From positions 1 to 44,143 of the forward strand of contig JOHN01000064.1 of NCBI GenBank assembly GCA_000719695.1: a stretch of 44,143 nucleotides of DNA, written 5' to 3'. Below are positions 15,425-25,000 of this stretch, piece by piece. Under the pieces are notes generated by a model that saw nothing but the letters and a program-made list of their open reading frames with translations, had not been told where the DNA came from and did no database searches. The position numbers and the translations under genes are program-made. This DNA is from Streptomyces sp. NRRL F-6131. GTDB lineage: Bacteria; Actinomycetota; Actinomycetes; Streptomycetales; Streptomycetaceae. How positions within the stretch are numbered: position 1 is the stretch's first letter; every line of letters begins with the position of its first letter.

Positions 15425-16135
15425 TCAGCCGGCGGTGAGGACGGCGGCGACCGCGGCGATGACGGAGGCGTTGCCGAGGAAGTCGTTGTGCTTGAGGCCC
15501 GGGACCTCGGTGTTGGTGGCGCCGTCCAGCCGGGTGCTCGACGCGGGGGTGATCTGCTCGTCGTCCCGTGACCAGAAGGTCCAGTAGCGGACGGGAGCGG
15601 GGGCCTCCGGGGTCCGGTTCAGGCGGCTGACGACGTAGGAGTCGGGCGTCATGTCGCGGCACCCCTGGTCCCAGGCCGCGCAGAGCCAGGCGAGGCCGGT
15701 GCCGTGGTTGGGCCCGGCGAGGGAGATCCAGTTCTTCACCGTGCGGCTGCCGTTGCCGTACTTGACGTACCAGCGGCTGGGCAGGCTGCCGAGGCTGTGG
15801 GCGACGATGTCGACCTTGGCCGCCCCGGTCCGGGCGAGCACGGTGTCGACGTAGGCCGAGAGCCGGCCGGCCAGCGTCTCGTTGGTGGAGAGCGAGGTGT
15901 CGTACGACCAGGTGAAGAGGCGGCCGGCGTCGTAGCCCCTGGCGCGCAGGGCTTCGAGGGTGGGGCCCCAGACGCCGGGGTCCGCGTTGCGTCCGTGGAT
16001 GAGGACGACGGGGGTCGCCGTGTCGGCGCGGGCCGGGGTGACGGTCCCGGGGGCCGCGAGGAGGGCCGCCGAGGCGACGGCGGTGAGGGCTGCGGTGAGG
16101 GCGGCCGAGAGGGCGGTCGGGGCGGTGCGGCGCAT
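15425..16135 (-). CDS. Secreted alpha/beta hydrolase (lipase/esterase)
   Basis: A 236-residue secreted hydrolase. Signal peptide about 1-37, ending ARA. The mature protein begins VVLIHGRNADPG (oxyanion loop), with nucleophile S114 in AHSLG, acid D191 or D192 in SRDDEQ and H216 in GLKHNDFLG, the order of class-2 bacterial lipases (EstA-like). Two Cys (C152, C159) may form a disulfide. Cleaves ester bonds outside the cell. ATG 16135 is preceded by GGAGG; an upstream in-frame start lacks a signal peptide. Divergent from the TetR gene at 16372, which may regulate it. Confidence 0.92.
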   Translation of the reverse strand: MRRTAPTALSAALTAALTAVASAALLAAPGTVTPARADTATPVVLIHGRNADPGVWGPTLEALRARGYDAGRLFTWSYDTSLSTNETLAGRLSAYVDTVLARTGAAKVDIVAHSLGSLPSRWYVKYGNGSRTVKNWISLAGPNHGTGLAWLCAAWDQGCRDMTPDSYVVSRLNRTPEAPAPVRYWTFWSRDDEQITPASSTRLDGATNTEVPGLKHNDFLGNASVIAAVAAVLTAG

Positions 16136-16323
16136 GGTGCGTCCTCCGGGATCCGTGGATCGGTTGACGGTGGCGGCGCGCGACACCGCGTCCGGGGGCG
16201 GGCCGGGCGCGGTTCTTCTCGCGTCGCACATCATCCGTGACGGATCGGCGGTCGGGAAGGGCGTGTCCGACCGTCGCCGGGGGACGTTCGGGCTGACGTG
16301 GGTATGCTCTTCCCGGTGGATGT

Positions 16324-16336
16324 GGACCAGGGGTCC
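16324..16336. promoter_or_regulatory. Palindrome upstream of TetR gene
   Basis: GGACC-AGG-GGTCC, 36 bases before the TetR start codon, in the expected promoter zone. Likely an autoregulatory operator; only one copy seen. Confidence 0.4.
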
Positions 16337-16371
16337 GTTTCGTTCCGTTCGGAGGAGGAAGGAGAGGCCGG

Positions 16372-16956
16372 ATGTCCGAGCCCAGGACCCGCAAGGACGC
16401 CGTCCGCAACCGGGAGGCCGTCCTCGCGGCGGCCGACGCGCTGTTCGCCCGGCGCGAGGACCCCGGGGACATCACCATGGCCGACGTCGCGGCGGCGGCC
16501 GGGGTCGGCAAGGGCACGCTGTTCCGTGCGTTCGGGGACCGCGCCGGGCTGCTCCGCGCGCTGTACGAGGCGCGCCTCGAACCGATCGGCGCGGCCGTCG
16601 AGGCCGGCCCACCACCCCTCGGGCCCGGCACCCCGGCGGCTGAACGCGTACCCGCCGTGCTCGACGCGCTGCTCTGCTTCAAGCTCGACCACCGGGGGCT
16701 CGCGCTCGCCCTGGAGGAGAGCGGCAGCGGCAGCCCGTACCGGACGGAGCACTACGCCCGGTGGCACGCGCTGCTGCGCGACCTGCTGGAGCAGATCCCC
16801 GCCCCGGCCGACAGCGACTTCACCGCGCACGTCCTGCTCGCCGCCGTCCGGGCCGACCTCGTCGAGCACCTGGCGGGGGAGCGGGGCACGGCCGGGGACG
16901 CCTTGCGGGCGCGGCTGGCGGAGCTCGTCGGCACGGTCCTGGCTCTGAACCGCTGA
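16372..16956 (+). CDS. TetR family regulator
   Basis: A 194-residue TetR-type repressor. The helix-turn-helix is at about 10-55: REAVLAAADALFARREDPGDITMADVAAAAGVGKGTLFRAFGDR. The C-terminal helical domain (about 60-194) would bind a ligand. GGAGGAGGAAGGAG is an excellent ribosome site before ATG 16372. Divergent from the secreted lipase gene, with 236 bases between; the target may be the lipase or itself. The stop codon is embedded in the first unit of a 16-bp tandem repeat. Confidence 0.93.
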   Translation: MSEPRTRKDAVRNREAVLAAADALFARREDPGDITMADVAAAAGVGKGTLFRAFGDRAGLLRALYEARLEPIGAAVEAGPPPLGPGTPAAERVPAVLDALLCFKLDHRGLALALEESGSGSPYRTEHYARWHALLRDLLEQIPAPADSDFTAHVLLAAVRADLVEHLAGERGTAGDALRARLAELVGTVLALNR

Positions 16957-17027
16957 CCCGAGGAACCGCTGAGCCGATGAACCACTGACCCGAGGAACCA
17001 CTGACCCGAGGAACCGCTGAGCCGATC
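16948..17027. repeat. Five 16-bp tandem repeats over the TetR stop codon
   Basis: Five units of the form AACCRCTGASCCGAKG (16948, 16964, 16980, 16996, 17012). The first unit includes the last codons and stop of the TetR gene, so the array arose by repeated copying of the gene end. Units 3 and 4 are identical. Confidence 0.9.
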
Positions 17028-17167
17028 AATCGATCCCTCCGTCAGCGGGGCCTCCGTCGGGGTACTGTCCTCACCGCGCCCCGCCCACCCGCTGAGCAGG
17101 GCGCCGGCATCAGCAGGAGTACCAGCAGCACCAGCACCAGCACCAGGGCGGACCGGGGGACCTCACC

Positions 17168-18073
17168 ATGCTCGACGTCAGGCGGCTCACCATGCTCAAG
17201 GCGGTCGCCGAGCACGGCAGCTTCAACCGTGCGGCCGCCGCGCTGCTGCTGACGCCCTCCGCCGTCTCCCAGCAGATCGCGGCCCTCGAACGCGGCCTGG
17301 GCACGACCGTGGTGGAGCGGTCGACGCGCGGCGTGCGGCTGACCGAGGCGGGCCGGCTGCTGGTGGACGCCGCCGTGGCGGTCGGCGCCGAGCTGCGGCA
17401 CGCCGAGGAACGGATCGGGCGGCTCGGCGCGGACCGGCCCCGGCTGACCCTCGCCACCTTCACCAGTGGCGGCCGCCATCTGCTGCCGCCGGTGCTGGCC
17501 CGGTTCGCGGCGGCGCACCCCGAGGTCGAACTGCGGATCGTGGAGCGCGAACCGGAGGACAGCCTGCCGATGGTCCGCGAGGGCGCCGCCGACCTCGCCC
17601 TCGCCTACCACTTCGACGGGCCGCTGCCCGTGGTCCCCGGGGACCGCTCCGGCCTGGAGTGGACGCCGCTGATGGCGGACCCGCTGTCCGTGGTGCTGCC
17701 CGAGGGCCATCCGCTCGCCGACCGCGCCGCCCTCGACCTCTCCGAACTCGCCGACGACCCCTGGGTGCTGGGCTGCTCCAAGACTGAGGACTTCCTGCGC
17801 CGCCACGCCCGGCTGGCCGGCTTCGACCTTCGGGTGGCGGGCTCCACCACCGACTACTTCTTCGCCCGTTCGCTGGTCGCCGCCGGGGTCGGCGTCTCCC
17901 TCGTCCCGATGGTCGCCCTCGACCCGCCGCAGCCCGGCACCCGCGTCGTCCCGGTCGGGCCGCCGCGCCCGGCCCGCCACCTGGGCCTCGCCCTGCCCCG
18001 TCGCCGCCACCCGCGCCCGTACGCCGACGCCCTCGCCGACCTGCTGCTGGCCGACGTCGGGCGGCGCCCGTAG
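17168..18073 (+). CDS. LysR family regulator
   Basis: A 301-residue LysR-type regulator: winged helix at 1-60 (RRLTMLKAVAEHGSFNRAAAALLLTPSAVSQQIAALE) and a periplasmic-binding-like effector domain (about 88-295). GGGGGA precedes ATG 17168. The leader just upstream has a CAG/CAC-rich triplet repeat (about 17118-17150). It is not divergent from any neighbour; TetR lies upstream and the VWA gene downstream on the same strand, so its target is unclear. Confidence 0.93.
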   Translation: MLDVRRLTMLKAVAEHGSFNRAAAALLLTPSAVSQQIAALERGLGTTVVERSTRGVRLTEAGRLLVDAAVAVGAELRHAEERIGRLGADRPRLTLATFTSGGRHLLPPVLARFAAAHPEVELRIVEREPEDSLPMVREGAADLALAYHFDGPLPVVPGDRSGLEWTPLMADPLSVVLPEGHPLADRAALDLSELADDPWVLGCSKTEDFLRRHARLAGFDLRVAGSTTDYFFARSLVAAGVGVSLVPMVALDPPQPGTRVVPVGPPRPARHLGLALPRRRHPRPYADALADLLLADVGRRP

Positions 18074-18279
18074 GAAGCGGTGAACCGGGTTCTCGCCGGT
18101 TTCTCCCGAGCGGCGCGCTCCCGGTGGGCCGTCAATTCGCCCTGGGCCGCCGCAGGCCGGGTCGACGGCCGCCGGTCCGCAGGTCGGAGGGCATTGTCAG
18201 TGCCTCCTCATAGAGTGGGACCAACGCTTGAGGGAGCGCCGGAAGGCGTCGGAAAAGGCGTTGGGAAAAGGGGAGAAGA

Positions 18280-19371
18280 ATGTCCACGAACAGGATCGAG
18301 CACAAGGTCAACCACGTCTCGCTGGTGGTCGACAAGTCCGGGTCGATGCGTCAGCACGAGAAGCAGTTGGTCCGGGTCGTGGACGAGTTCGTGAAGGGCC
18401 TTCAGGAGGAGTCCGACCGGCTCGGCCACGAGACCAGGATCAGCCTGTACGCCTTCGACCACGGGGTGCAGAACCTCGTCTGGGACATGGACGTCAAGCA
18501 CCTGCCGTCGCTGCAGGGCCTCTACAAGGTGGACAACGGCGCGACGGCGCTGATCGAGGCGGCCGTGAAGTCCGTCGACGACCTCAAGAACATCTGGGAG
18601 GGGTACGGGGAGCACTCCTTCCTCCAGGTCGTCGTCACCGACGGCGAGGAGAACGCCTCCGGTTTCTCGGAGTGCGGCCAGATGCACGTCCACATGCCCG
18701 GCGGGAAGGGCAAGGCCGTCCTGCGCGGCTGGATGGAGCGGATCCACGGCGCCATGGACGAGCTCCCCGACCACTGGACGTCCGCGATCCTCGTCCCCAA
18801 CTCCCTGGCCAAGCGCACCGCCCAGGAGTACGGCTTCCCCGCGGGCAACATCGCGATCTGGGACGCCGACTCCAGCAAGGGCGTCGAGGAGGCGATCGGC
18901 ACCGTGAAGTCGGCCGCCACGAGCTTCCTGCGCGGCCGGGAGAAGGGCGTCCGGGGGACGAAGAGCCTCTTCACCATGGGCCAGGAGCTCAGCACCGCCG
19001 ACGTCAAGGCCAATCTGGAGGCCCTCGACACCAGTACGTACACCCTGGTCCCGGTCGACCAGCAGCTGTCGATCCGCGAGTTCGTCACCGGTGCCGGCCA
19101 CACCTACAAGACCGGCTGCGCCTTCTACGAGTTGTCCAAGCGGGAGAAGATCCAGGGCGGCAAGCAGCTCGCGGTGGCGGAGAAGGACCCGGCCACCGGC
19201 CTGATGACCGGCAAGGTGTTCTCGGGCCCGGCGGCCCGGCAGCTCCTCGGCCTGCCCGCCTCGGAGGCCACCGTCAAGCCCGGCGACAACCCCGCCTACA
19301 CCGTCTTCGTCCAGTCCACCTCCGTCAACCGCAAGTTGGTGCCGGGCACCAAGCTGCTCGTCCTCCGGTAG
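18280..19371 (+). CDS. VWA-domain protein
   Basis: A 363-residue cytoplasmic protein with an N-terminal von Willebrand A domain (about 10-225). The metal site is complete: DKSGSM (residues 18-23), the Thr in NGATAL and the Asp in VVTDGEENASG. The C-terminal 130 residues (from about 235) are a separate domain of unknown function that starts after a basic linker (RGREKGVRG). No signal peptide or membrane helix, so it likely acts in protein assembly or as an adaptor. AAGGGGAGAA is a strong ribosome site. Single gene; neighbours give no clue. Confidence 0.88.
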   Translation: MSTNRIEHKVNHVSLVVDKSGSMRQHEKQLVRVVDEFVKGLQEESDRLGHETRISLYAFDHGVQNLVWDMDVKHLPSLQGLYKVDNGATALIEAAVKSVDDLKNIWEGYGEHSFLQVVVTDGEENASGFSECGQMHVHMPGGKGKAVLRGWMERIHGAMDELPDHWTSAILVPNSLAKRTAQEYGFPAGNIAIWDADSSKGVEEAIGTVKSAATSFLRGREKGVRGTKSLFTMGQELSTADVKANLEALDTSTYTLVPVDQQLSIREFVTGAGHTYKTGCAFYELSKREKIQGGKQLAVAEKDPATGLMTGKVFSGPAARQLLGLPASEATVKPGDNPAYTVFVQSTSVNRKLVPGTKLLVLR

Positions 19372-19840
19372 GGCGCCACGGCCGCCGGCCCCGCCCCGGG
19401 GCACGGTCGGCCGGGTCAAGGACGGCCGGTTCGGGGACGAACGCGCCCTGGTCGCGCGGGAGTTGTTCGGGGTCGGCGCGCGGCCGTGCCCCCGGCCGGA
19501 GGCGTGCGGACGCCGGCGGACGCTCCCGGGCAGGCGGGCGGGTACGACCTGTCCCACGCTATCCCGTGGGCCGGTCCGGCGGGGGATTTCCGGTGTGCGA
19601 ACCGGTGCGGACGGTCGCGGGGCGGGGTCGGCGATGGGGTTTTCGGTCATGCGTGGGGGTGTTTTTGGACGGTGGCGGGGGCTGGCGGGGGTGTGGACGG
19701 GTCCGGGTTGCTCGGACTGGTGATCGATGGTTTCCTCGGTCCTCGTGACCTCGTTGGTACCAGGCGTCTCGTGTGGAACTGACGTTCCATCAGTGCATGA
19801 CAGTTCGTCAGAAAACTTCCGGGGGGAGGGATTCGACCAG
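19372..19840. other. Upstream region of the biosynthetic operon
   Basis: About 470 bases without a gene. The right end becomes A/T-richer and holds TGGAAC-TGAC-GTTCCA (19774-19789) and TGAC-AGTTC-GTCA (19798-19810), then a GGGGGAGGG ribosome site. The left part is GC-rich with no recognised structure. Confidence 0.55.
19774..19810. promoter_or_regulatory. Two palindromes before the AfsA-like gene
   Basis: TGGAAC-N4-GTTCCA (19774-19789) and TGAC-N5-GTCA (19798-19810) lie 31-67 bases before the start of the seven-gene operon. They are candidate operators; they do not match the usual gamma-butyrolactone-receptor ARE. Confidence 0.45.
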
Positions 19841-20656
19841 GTGAATGACGGTCCGCCTGATGTGGTCGGCGGAAAGGGACCGGGAGTGGTCGTCCCGGTG
19901 GTGGTGGATGAGAAAGACGGGTGCTTCTTCGATCACCCGCTCGACCATGTGCCGGGAATGGTGCTGGTGGCGGGCGCCCTGGACCTGATCAGGGACCAGG
20001 CGCCGGAGTGGATCGACGCGGTCGACGGCCGGCTGCGGCTCTCGATGACCTTCGACCGGATGTGTGAGCTGGGCCCGCCGGTGTGGCTGCGCGGCGAGCC
20101 GGTGGCCGCCGACGACGGGCCGGCCTGGCGGCTGCTGGGCGTACAGGACGGCGAAACCGTCTGCCGGGCCTCGGTCCGGCTCGGCGGGACGGCGGCCGCG
20201 GCGAGCGGCGCGCGGGAGGGCGTGGTGCCCGCCGATCCGGCGCTGGTGCACCGGCACCGGCCGGAGAACGTGCTCCTGGGCGGGGCGGTCCGGGTCGAAC
20301 GGGCCGCCGTGCTGGTGCCGCCACCCGGTCACCGGCTGGCGGGCGCCGGGGTGCACACCCCGGGCGCGCTGATCGAGTCGGCCCGGCAGATGGCGACGAT
20401 GCTCGGCCACACCGCCCACGAGCGGGAGGCGGACGCCCAGATGCTGTGGCTGTCGCTGGAGGCGGACGTGCCGATCGGCCTGCCGGTGGCGGTGCCGTTG
20501 GAGTTGTGGTGGGAGTTCGCACCGCGGCGCGGGGCGCGAGCCGCGTACCGGTTCGCGGTGGTGGACGCGGAGAGCGGCGAGGGGTACGGCCGGTTCGAGA
20601 TCGGCGTCCACACCCTCAGCCGCGCGGGATATCTGAAGCGGAGGTCGGCGAAGTGA
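19841..20656 (+). CDS. AfsA-family hotdog protein with swapped halves
   Basis: A 271-residue two-hotdog protein of the AfsA/ScbA family, which condenses a beta-ketoacyl chain with dihydroxyacetone phosphate to make butenolide signals. Here the half carrying FFDHPLDHVPGM (29-40), normally the C-terminal half, comes first, and the half carrying HRHRPEN (137-143) and LIESARQM (E179, R182, Q183), normally the N-terminal half, comes second. The first half has lost the family's E-x-x-R-Q (it reads VAGALDLIRD), so only one active-site set is intact. Start GTG 19841 follows GGGGGAGGG. First gene of the operon; overlaps the next by 4 bases. Role in a butenolide-like synthesis is inferred. Confidence 0.82.
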   Translation: MNDGPPDVVGGKGPGVVVPVVVDEKDGCFFDHPLDHVPGMVLVAGALDLIRDQAPEWIDAVDGRLRLSMTFDRMCELGPPVWLRGEPVAADDGPAWRLLGVQDGETVCRASVRLGGTAAAASGAREGVVPADPALVHRHRPENVLLGGAVRVERAAVLVPPPGHRLAGAGVHTPGALIESARQMATMLGHTAHEREADAQMLWLSLEADVPIGLPVAVPLELWWEFAPRRGARAAYRFAVVDAESGEGYGRFEIGVHTLSRAGYLKRRSAK

Positions 20657-21321
20657 GTGCGGTGAAACCGGCGGCGGGCACGGGCTCGTCCTGGGCGGTG
20701 CGGGCGCCGCAGTTGTTGTTCGTCGTGGCGGTGCTCGCGGTGGGCACCGGGCTGGTGGTGCACCTGCGGCACGCCGGCGAGGCGGTGGACCTGGTCGCGG
20801 CGGTCCTGGCCGCCTGCTACCTGGCGTGGCTGGCGGTCGAGATCCCGGTGACCTTCCGGACCTCCGGCTCGGCGCCGCGCGAGTCGGCGAGCCTGCTGTT
20901 CTACGCGGCGGCCCGGATCGCGACCGTCTCCGCGGGCGTGCTCGGGCCACTGCCCTGGGACGACTGGTCACCGCTGCTCCTCGTCCCGGCGGCGGTGTTC
21001 GTCGGCGGGGTCGTGCTGCGCCAGGTGGCGATCCGCACACTGGGCCGGTTCTACTCGCACCACGTGACGCGCCAGACGGACCACCAGGTCGTCACCTGGG
21101 GCGTGTACCGGTTCATCCGGCACCCCGCCTACGCGGGGATGCTGTCGGCGCACGTCGGGTTCGTGGCGTTCTTCCTGAACCCGCTGAGCGTGGTGCTGCT
21201 GGTCGCGCTCGCCGCCGCGATCACCTTCCGGATCCGCACCGAGGAGCGGATGCTGCTGAACATCCCCGGCTACCGCGACTACGCCACCGGCCACGCGCGT
21301 CTCGTGCCGGGGCTCTGGTGA
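20653..21321 (+). CDS. ICMT-type membrane methyltransferase
   Basis: A 222-residue integral membrane protein of the isoprenylcysteine carboxyl methyltransferase/PEMT family. About five membrane helices, then the family signature: GVYRFIRHPAYAGML, RIRTEERMLL and GYRDYATGHARLVPGLW, which form the SAM-binding C-terminal part. It would O-methylate an acidic (carboxyl or possibly phosphate) group of a lipid-like substrate in the membrane. Start GTG 20653 overlaps the AfsA-like stop (GTGA), and its own stop overlaps the nitroreductase start, so translation is coupled. Confidence 0.88.
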   Translation: MSAVKPAAGTGSSWAVRAPQLLFVVAVLAVGTGLVVHLRHAGEAVDLVAAVLAACYLAWLAVEIPVTFRTSGSAPRESASLLFYAAARIATVSAGVLGPLPWDDWSPLLLVPAAVFVGGVVLRQVAIRTLGRFYSHHVTRQTDHQVVTWGVYRFIRHPAYAGMLSAHVGFVAFFLNPLSVVLLVALAAAITFRIRTEERMLLNIPGYRDYATGHARLVPGLW

Positions 21322-22043
21322 GCGCGGACACCCGCCCGGAGCGGGTCGGGGTGCCGGCGACGCCGGACGAACTGCTGACCACCACCCGGTCGGTGCGGCT
21401 GCGACTGGACCTGTCGCGGCCGGTCGACCTCGCGGTGGTGCGCGCCTGTGTGGAGATCGCGCTCCAGGCACCCAACGGCGGCAACACCCAGCGCTGGCAC
21501 TGGCTGGTGGTGGCCGACGAGGGGCCGCGCAAGCGGATCGCCGAGGTCTACCGGCGGGTGTTCGAGGCCCGCTATCCGCCGACGCCGGAGGCGGCGGACG
21601 AAGGGGGCGCCGGCGACGGGGCCGCGGGGGCCGAGGGGGCGTCCGGCGGGGTGTCCAGCCGGATGCTGGCCGGCGGCCGGCACCTCGCCGAGCACCTGCA
21701 CGAGGTGCCGGTGCTGGTGATCCCGTGCCTGGAACTCGGCAGCCGCCCGCTCCCGGCGGGCAACCAGGCGGGCGTGTGGGGCTCGCTCCTCCCGGCCGCC
21801 TGGAGCTACATGCTCGCTGCGCGCGCCCGCGGCCTGGGAACGGCCTGGACGACGGTGCACCTGGACGCGGAGCAGGAGGTCGCCGACATCCTCGGACTGC
21901 CGGGCGACGTCCGCCAGGGGGCGCTGATCCCGACCGCGCACGTGGTGGGGGACGGATTCGGGCCGGCGCCGCGCCGGCCCGTGGACAGCGTGCTGCACCT
22001 GGACGGCTGGGGCGGCAGGGGATGGGGCGGTGGGGCCGAATGA
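21318..22043 (+). CDS. Nitroreductase family oxidoreductase
   Basis: A 241-residue FMN-dependent nitroreductase-fold protein. SVRLRL near the N-terminus is the usual RRS-type FMN block in a variant form, followed by APNGGNTQRWHWLVV and, in the C-terminal half, AAWSYMLAARARGLGTAW, all typical. A Gly/Ala-rich insertion (about 94-112) replaces the cap region. Within a butenolide-type pathway it could reduce a C=C bond, the step done by a different reductase in A-factor synthesis (inference). 4-base overlaps on both sides. Confidence 0.9.
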   Translation: MSADTRPERVGVPATPDELLTTTRSVRLRLDLSRPVDLAVVRACVEIALQAPNGGNTQRWHWLVVADEGPRKRIAEVYRRVFEARYPPTPEAADEGGAGDGAAGAEGASGGVSSRMLAGGRHLAEHLHEVPVLVIPCLELGSRPLPAGNQAGVWGSLLPAAWSYMLAARARGLGTAWTTVHLDAEQEVADILGLPGDVRQGALIPTAHVVGDGFGPAPRRPVDSVLHLDGWGGRGWGGGAE

Positions 22044-25000
22044 CCGAACTCGTGGTGACCACGGAGACGGACGGCGGCGGAGTGCTGGCGGACGCCGCGC
22101 GGGTCGGGAACAAGTTCGCCCGTCAGGAGGTGCTGCGGCGGGCCGGGTTCCTGGTCCCGGAGTTCTTCTGCCTGCCCGCCGCCGCGTTCGACGAGGCCCT
22201 GGACGCGCTGCGCCCGACGCTGCCCGCCCTGCCGGCGGACGGTGCCGAGCAGGCGGAGGTCGAGGCCTGGTGCGCGGCCGCCAGGGAGGCGCTGGCCGGG
22301 TCGAGCCCGTCGGCGGCGCTCGCGGAGCGGGTCCGCAAGGAGTTCGCCGCCGTCGCCGGGCCGGAGGGCCTGGTGGCGGTGCGCGCCTGCGTGGTCCCGG
22401 TCACCGTCGCGACCGCAGGGCCGGCCGTCGAGGCGACCGAGGACGCGGATGCCGAACCGTCGGCCGGGGCGGAGGCGGTCGGCGCGGCCCAGGCGATCGG
22501 TGAGGCCGAGGCGATCGGTGAGGACAGCGCGGTCGACCCGTTCGCCGGCATGAGCGACAGCTTCCTCTACGTCGACGAGGACGGCCTCGCCGCCGCGGTG
22601 GTGCGCTGCTGGGCGTCGGCCTTCAACCCCCAGGCGGTGCGCTACCGGATCCTGCGCGGGCTGGACCCGCTGCGGGCGCGGGTCGCGGTCGGCGTGCAGC
22701 GGATGGTGCTCGGCACCCGCTCGTTCGTCGCGTTCACCCGCGACCCCCGGGACGGCGCGCTGCGCCGCGTCGTCGCCGCCGCGTACGGCATCGGCGAGGG
22801 CGTCGTCCAGGAGAAGGCGGACGTCGACCACTTCTTCCACGACCCGGCCACCGACGAGGTGACCGCGCGGACCGTGCGGAAGCAGTGGTCGATGGGTCTG
22901 CCGGAGGGCGCCGCCGCCGGCGCGCCGGTCCTCCTGCCGGTGGCCGACGAGCTGGCCGACGTCCCGGTGCTGGACGACGACCAGGTGCGCGCGGTGGCGG
23001 AGCTGGCCGCGCGGGTCGAGGAGCTGTTCGGCACCCCGCAGGACATCGAGGGGGCCCTCACCGAGGACGGCGTCGTCCATCTGCTCCAGGCCCGCCCGAT
23101 GGTCCTCGCCCCGGTCGCCGCCGGTGCCGGCTCGACGGCCCGTGCGGCTGACGCGGCTGACGCGGCGGACCCGCAGGACGCGGACACCGCCCGCGTCTAC
23201 TGGGGCAACCACAACATCACCGAGAGCTTCCCCGGCGTCTCCGGCGCCCTCACCTTCTCCCAGTCCCGGGAGTTCTACCGCCGCTCCTTCACCGACCTCT
23301 ACCGGCGGATGGGCGTGCCGGAGTCCTGGGTGCGGGACAACGCGCACCGCCTCGCCCGGATGGTGGGCTACCTGGAGGGCCAGGTCTACTACCGGCTGGA
23401 GGACTGGCACGCCCTGCACGGGCAGATGCCGATGTTCGAGATCGTGCGCCGCGGCTGGGAACAGGCGATGGGCATCACCGGCCCGGCCCGCGGCGAGCGC
23501 CGCTGGGCCGCGCCGGCCGTCGTCCGGGCGCTGCCCCGGCTGGCCTGGCGCAGCGCCCTCCACCCGTGGCAGGTGAAGAGCTTCCTGCGCTGGTGGGACC
23601 AGCAGATGGCCGAGGCCGAGACGGTCGGCGACTCGCCCGAGGAGCTGATCGCCTTCTACCGCCGGCTCTGGGAGCGGGCCGGCGAGCGCTGGGGCGTGAC
23701 CCTGGTGAACGCCTTCATCGCGCTGGTCGTGCTCGGCGCGGGCAGCGTCCTGCTGCGCCGCTGGACCGGCGAGGGCCCGCAGGTCCTGGTCGGGCTGATG
23801 GGCGGCGGACGGGAGAACCGCTCGCTGGAGGCGGTCCGCGCCGCCATGGGCCTGGCCGAACGCGTCGGGGCGGTGCCCGAGTTGCGGGCCGCCGTGCTCG
23901 ACGACGCGAGCGACCCCGAGGAGCTGTGGCAGCAGATCGTCACCGGCCGCCACGGCACGGCCGTCGCCGACTCCGCCCGCGCGTACATCGCCCGGTACGG
24001 CGACCGCGCGCTGCACGACCTGAAGCTGGAGGAGCCGACGCCCCGCCAGCGGCCGTGGACCGTCCTCGCGCTGATCCGCCCGCTGGTGCGCCAGGGCGCG
24101 ACCGTGGCGGCCAACCGCGCCGACGAGCAGGCGGCCGCCCGGCGCGCCCGCGAGCGGCTGCGCGAGGTGTGCCCCAACCCGGCGCAGCGCACCGTCCTGC
24201 TCGGGATCACCGCGCTCGCCCGCGACCTCGCCCGGATCCGCGAGGACACCCGCTTCTGCCGCACCCAGCTGTTCGGGCTGTCCCGCGACGTGATGTGGCG
24301 GCTCGGCGCGGAGCTGGCCCGCACCGGCGTCCTGGACGACCAGCTCGACGTCGCCGACCTGACCGTCGAGGAGGTCATCGGCGCGTTCGACGGCACCGGC
24401 ACCGTCACCGACCTGCGGGCCCTGGTCGCGCTCCGCCGCGAGCAGCGCGAACGCTGGGCGAAGAACCCGCAGCGCCCCGCCCTGCTCGGCACGCCCGCCG
24501 GGCTGCCGCTCGCCCGGGCGCTGCCGCGGGCGACCGCGGTGGGCGCGGCCGGCGTCACCGACGACGGCGTCCTGCGGGGGATCGGCTCCAGCGGCGGCGT
24601 GGTCCGCGGCCGGGCCAAGGTGGTGCTCGACCCGTCCACCGACCCGGACCTGGCCGCCGGGCACATCCTGGTCGCGCGGGAGACCGACCCGGGGTGGCTG
24701 TTCCTGATGATGTCCGCCACCGGCATGGTCGTCGAACGCGGCACCCTGCTGTCCCACACCGCGATCACCGGCCGGCTGCTCGGCGTCCCCACCGTGGTCG
24801 CCGTCCCGCAGGCCACCACGGCGATCCCCGACGGCGCCTGGATCGAGATCGACGGCACGGCCGGCACGGTGCGGCTGCTGCCGCCGTCCGAAGCGCCCGG
24901 GGAGCAGGTCGAGGAGCAGGCCGAGGAGAGGCCCGTCGAGCAGGTCGGTCCGGACTCCTCCGAGGCCACCGAGAAGACCGTCGCCACCGGGAAGACCGTC

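Noticed and set aside
16948..17027. Possible CRISPR array
   Set aside because: Units are directly adjacent with no spacers and no cas genes; these are simple tandem repeats.
19774..19830. Gamma-butyrolactone-receptor ARE site before the AfsA-like gene
   Set aside because: Only weak partial resemblance (AAAACTTCCGG); the two palindromes present do not fit the ARE consensus.
21806..24757. Minus-strand frame of 983 residues opposite the nitroreductase and PEP-synthase-like genes
   Set aside because: High-GC antisense frame without domain motifs; the plus strand has coupled genes with clear families.
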